Source: Auricularia sp. M13
Lineage: Eukaryota > Basidiomycota > Agaricomycetes > Auriculariales > Auriculariaceae
Direction of reading: 5' to 3'
Assembly: GCA_037042915.1 (NCBI GenBank)
Contig: CM073194.1
Span: 2,480,001-2,544,000 of the forward strand
DNA length: 64,000 nt
A model generated the notes under the pieces. The model made no database searches. It worked only from the letters and a program-made list of their open reading frames with translations, and was not told the origin of the DNA. This document shows, piece after piece, positions 60,380 through 64,000 of the stretch. The first letter of the stretch is position 1, and each line of letters begins with the position of its first letter. The translations under genes and the position numbers were made by a program.

Positions 60380-60790
60380 CGCATGATGGACCAGTAGAGG
60401 TTGCGCCGGGGCGTTTGCACGCTGTGCATGGAAGGCGACTTGGTCGCATGAATCAGAATCCACCAGCACCATTCCCCGGTCCTCATTGCGCAACCCTTTC
60501 GATTTTTCGCGCGCAACGAACGACAGTGCGAGCAGGCTGACGTTCTGGCAAGAAGATACCGTCGGAGTTCGGAGAAAGCCGAACCGTGCCTTGTCTTTTG
60601 ATTTTCTCCTTTCCATTGAACGCCCTGGTCGCCGCGCGCACTGGGTTATACCGCTATTCGGCCACATGAACCCCGGAAAATACTCGATACACGCTACCAA
60701 GTAGCCCTACGAGTGACGCTAGCGCTCGTCGCTTGCGCCAGCGCTGGCTGCTCGAATGGCTAGAGCGCTGCGTGCAGTCGTGGCATTACA
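60380..60790 (-). repeat. Dispersed ~0.45-kb repeat, copy 2 (inverted relative to copy 1)
   Basis: Reverse complement of 51880-52320 with many substitutions and small indels. Shared words in this orientation include GGCGACTTGGTCGC, ATTGCGCAACCCTTTCGAT, TACCGTCGGAGTTC, GATTTTCTCCTTTCCATTGAA and CGCTACCAAGTAGCCCTACGAGTG. Its left end fades near 60380, about where copies 1 and 3 continue, so it is slightly truncated or more diverged there. Confidence 0.75.
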
Positions 60791-61783
60791 CTCTCGGAAT
60801 ATATGGACGTGTTATTGTCTGTGGTATATCCTGCATCTTTCTAGCATTCTACTTCATCAGTCGTCCTGTCAGCTGGCCGTCGTTGACTTTCGCATGCACT
60901 AGCTCGCCGCAGGCGCTCTGAACCGGGATAAGTGTCAGCATTTTGCCGCAGCTCTCATGATCATGCATGCCTGTCCAAATCCTAGGGCGCATACCGCACA
61001 AAGTTGCCAGTGTTCTGTGAGATGTTTCGCCTCGCGGGCCATTCGAACTAACATCAGAGTGACCCGTTTCGCCACACAATTCATGAGCTAATCTCAGCCT
61101 TCAGAGCGTTTACGAGGAGCCACACATCGTTGTAACGCTTAACAGGCAGTGCAAACGCGCTCCTACCTTGCTCTCGTAGTCTGAACGTCATAATGGCGTA
61201 AAGCACAGCTCACCAAAAGCCGGGAAGCTCACCGCGGGAGTCAGTGTGAGACATGGGTATCCTGTGCTACATGCATATGCATCTTTTAGAAAACCTTCAG
61301 CGCGTTTCAGGATCGCGCATGGCCTTGAGAGCGTGAGGGTGGCGCTGACGTAACAAGAGAGCGTTCTCGAACACTTCGTAAACCCGGCGAGCGGGCTGGC
61401 AGGATTAAACAGTATCAGCCTTCATAACTTGACCTTTGTGAACGTGAGGAGGACTGCTGCGCGAGCATAGAGCTTCAGCTATGCTGACTTCGCTGCGGCA
61501 GCTTCCATTTGCTACAAACTCCAATAATATTCGTCACGACGGGGTACGTATTTCCTCACATGCACCACCGCGACCCAGCGGACGATTCATCATGCACGGG
61601 ATTAAAGTTATTACGACATCCTCAGCAGGGTCGACGACGCAGGGGCGATGCCTCTGACAATCACCGCCACCTTAGCCGAGGATTGTCAATCCATCGCCTC
61701 GCATCAACACCGCTCTGCTGCTTTCCGGGGATGTCATATAAAACCCCACATTGCAGTCTTGCCATCGCCTACTTCAAGTAATC
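60791..61783. other. Intergenic region upstream of the 227-residue gene
   Basis: Mostly without sustained frames or splice signals. The last ~100 bp are the promoter and leader of the gene starting at 61784. I see no repeat or RNA gene. Confidence 0.4.
61737..61743 (+). promoter_or_regulatory. TATA box of the 227-residue gene
   Basis: TATAAAA, 47 bp upstream of the ATG at 61784, a spacing that leaves a very short leader. Confidence 0.65.
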
Positions 61784-62616
61784 ATGGCAGAACTTGACGC
61801 CTTAGCGACTGCTGCACATCCACTCTCTTCCCATTATGATGATTCCTCCGACGATGACGATCGAGAGCTGCTGGACGATATTGTGAGTTCAGGTTGTTCA
61901 AAGTATCACAGGGATCTCGCCTAACTTTTTCTCAGCCTGAGGCGACGCTTTCCGCTGATAAATTTATAGTTCGCGAGAAGGGCGCCTGGTCCTATGAGCA
62001 GTTTGGTCGACGTGTTCTCGACATTGCAGATGAGCAAGGCAACGATGCCGCTCTTGCTCACGTTAGGAATAGCTTCTCGCGGGTCAGCATGGAAGATGCG
62101 ATACTTTGGCTACTGTACCTCAAGTCCGCGCGTGGAAAACCTCTCGATCGCTGCATTATGAACGGGTTCCGAAGCACCTTTTCGTTCTATCAAGCCTTAC
62201 GGAATGCGCAAACAGCGCATGTTCTTTTTGTGGGTTTCAGAAGCTTCGGGATCAACGGTGCTCATTGTACCTCAATATAGCCAGAGCTTTCGCAGCTCAT
62301 GAACGAAATGCCACCGGTTTGTCGATGACCCATCATTCCTCCAAACCTCATCCATTTCTAGGCACAAGATCTCGCTTCTAGCAGTCATCCCTCAGCTCGG
62401 TCAGTTCCAACTGCTCGGACGAACGAGGCTGCCGCAGGGAGCGGGCGAAGATCGTTCCCAAGTGATCGGGCGACCGAGTATCCGAGGACCGAGCAGAGAT
62501 CAATCCGGACTTCTCAGATGAGTGGCGGTACCACTAGAAGTGAGCAGAGGCCATTTCCAACGACGCGTGGGACGGATAGGGTACGAACCTATATACTCAT
62601 TGATGCGCGTGTTTAA
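61784..62616 (+). CDS. 227-residue orphan protein, four exons
   Basis: Exons 61784-61882, 61936-62229, 62281-62316 and 62362-62616. Introns of 53 nt (GTGAGT, CTAAC branch, CTCAG), 51 nt (GTGGGT, ATATAG) and 45 nt (GTTTGT, TTTCTAG) all lie between codons. The N-terminus MAELDALATAAHPLSSHYDD leads into a run of acidic residues (DDSSDDDDRELLDD). Residues 34-145 are helical in look (WSYEQFGRRVLDIADEQGND; EDAILWLLYLKSARGKPLDR; FYQALRNAQ), loosely recalling the N-terminal core-binding region of tyrosine recombinases, but no catalytic domain follows. The tail is Ser/Arg/Thr-rich. A further optional intron (62581-62626, GTACGA) would replace the last 11 residues by 22 others ending at 62695. Confidence 0.65.
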
Positions 62617-63894
62617 TTGCCCATAGCATCCGATATTCGCCTCAACACGCGTACAACGTGGTTCTGTGAGCAATTGTAGACCGAAACCCCCTTAAATCCA
62701 ATGCTGATTAAATGTGCAGGACCCATATCTACACCTTCGCGGCAACATCGTGAACGTAGTATATGGTGGAGTGACCATACATAACATCACGATTAACCAA
62801 GGCCGTCAGTCCTAGCCTCTTGATCATGAACAACTCGTCGTTCTCCTTATGTTTGTAATGATGTGATCACGGACACTGGAAATTTTTAGCATGGACACTT
62901 CTGCTGCAGATTCTTTAGCGTGCCCAAATGTTTATCTAGTCGTTGATCGATGCTAAACTCGGAGTATTGTTGTTTTCTCTCTCGAATGGTTATGATGGAA
63001 GTCGGCCCAAATGTCAAACTGGTTCGCATTCCAGCTTCTCGACTTAGCTTCGACACTATGCCAATCAATAAGCAAGTGAAAGGACATGATTCATGTTCCG
63101 GAAGCTGATAGGCGGTGCTCGGATGGAGAACTCTGTACGGGGGATTGATCTGGGAGCGCAGCGAGCCCCGTGCGGGGGGGACGATTTTGCGAGCGAAGCG
63201 AGCGTGTGGAGAGACTCTTACGAGCGAAGCGAGCTCCTCGACTTGGTCGGCCACCTCAGTCGGCATGGGTCGGTCACCTATTGAGAGACTGCCGAAGATT
63301 GCACGAGGCGGAGTGCGCTAGGACTGCTGCGAGCGTGCATTTCGGAAAGCCAAGTGCGTCGGACAAAGCACCGGCCAACCAGCAGCGAGCATGGAAGTAA
63401 TATAGACATCTTTGCGTGAAACCCGAGAATCCTGGAGGATGAAACGGTTAATCACTATTACAGGATTACCACCACGAATATATATCGGCAATGAGGACAT
63501 CATAGCACTGGGAGGAAATAGGCGGTCCCCAGAGCAGCTCCCCGCGTCCATCAACTTCCAGGCTGGCGCGAGCAGATACGTTTGCGAGACGATACTGATA
63601 CCGTGGCGCCGGAGCGCGCGCCGACAAGCCTGCTGATAGTACAGATTCTATCCGCCGGACGAGGACCATTCAAGGTCCGACACCCACTGATGCGCCCTGC
63701 CGTTGAGACCTTCCGGGCAGTTCTATGAAGGACCGCATGCCTGTATACTACTACTACTACCCGGTGCACAAGGATGGAAATGCTTCGACTGCCAGACAAT
63801 GTCAGTAAAACAGCCTGTGCCTAGACTTGAGACCGGAAATGGGAAGAGGTACAGAGACAGTGGCACTACGAGCTGTCTGAGTTTGAGACATTAG
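62617..63894. other. Right flank, no gene supported
   Basis: The first part is the 3' flank of the 227-residue gene. 62700-63100 is AT-richer and empty of sustained frames. Around 63160-63240 there are CGAGCGAAGCGAGC direct repeats. Short plus-strand frames near 63430-63636 and 63703-63894 have no supporting signals and may be exons of a gene running off the window. Confidence 0.35.
63190..63234. repeat. Two copies of a 14-bp word 31 bp apart
   Basis: CGAGCGAAGCGAGC occurs at 63190-63203 and 63221-63234; the word is itself made of near-repeated GCGAGC/GAGCGA steps. The 31-bp spacing is about three helical turns. Confidence 0.7.
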
Positions 63895-64000
63895 GTGATT
63901 CCAGTGCAGACTTCAATTCTGAGCCAGGCTATGCAATAATCGTGAGCCCAATAGGGCTTCCGCCGGGGATTTGGCACGCTGTGCGTGAAGGGCGACTTGG
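63895..64000 (-). repeat. Dispersed ~0.45-kb repeat, copy 3, cut by the window end
   Basis: Same orientation as copy 2. Matches the complement of copy 1 from CCAGTGCARAST through ATAATCGTGAGCCCAATA to GCACGCTGTGCGTG and GGCGACTTGG at the last base. This copy shows that the family extends about 70 bp beyond the truncated end of copy 2. Confidence 0.7.

Noticed and set aside
1-64000. Telomere repeats, tRNA genes
   Set aside because: No TTAGGG-type runs and no sequence folding as a tRNA. The GTTCGATTCC-like word near 52330 lacks a matching stem.
41540-64000. Transposase, reverse transcriptase or integrase
   Set aside because: I looked for DDE, YVDD/FADD and related motifs in the listed products and found none, so the dispersed repeats could not be tied to a named element class.

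Overview
The window looks like nuclear DNA of a filamentous basidiomycete fungus, probably an Agaricomycete. Genes in the right part are broken by introns of about 40-75 nt with GTRNGT-like donors, CTGAC-like branch sites and YAG acceptors. Some have TATA boxes. One gene fragment is recognisably eukaryotic S-adenosylmethionine synthetase. I cannot name the species. No rRNA, tRNA, CRISPR or prokaryotic operon was seen.

Left part, 1-40934: one uninterrupted head-to-tail satellite array, 26 full copies of a unit of about 1,560 bp (1,555-1,564) plus a truncated 27th copy. The left end runs off the window. Copies are nearly identical and differ mostly by one-base indels in short runs. Each unit is itself built from older repeats: a block of six 11-bp iterons (TTGTCCATCAY), the same iteron twice in inverted orientation further on, a duplicated segment of about 120 bp carrying those inverted iterons, and three copies of a CCATATAT-containing word. 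The array stops exactly at the end of the first iteron of the last copy. Nothing in it behaves like a gene.

Middle part, 40935-51880: a short transition zone, then GC-rich, degenerate, gene-poor DNA, then small intron-containing gene candidates. They include a 383-residue protein with acidic repeats and a hydrophobic C-terminus, a broken 5' piece of an S-adenosylmethionine synthetase gene, and several orphan genes of 140-240 residues whose models are less certain.

Right part, 51880-64000: a better-preserved gene block. It holds a 413-residue orphan (-), a 533-residue charged orphan (+) driven from a triplicated upstream element and TATA box, a C2H2 zinc-finger protein (-) with a perfect palindrome in its promoter, a 147-residue orphan (-) and a 227-residue orphan (+). 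Diverged copies of a dispersed repeat of about 0.45 kb lie at 51880-52345 (+), 60380-60790 (-) and 63895-64000 (-, cut by the window). The first two are in inverted orientation and enclose about 8 kb with four of these genes. The zinc-finger protein is the only evident regulator. I see no pathway or enzyme set linking the genes.

All gene models were spliced by eye from reading frame, donor, branch and acceptor agreement. Exon ends should be read as proposals.
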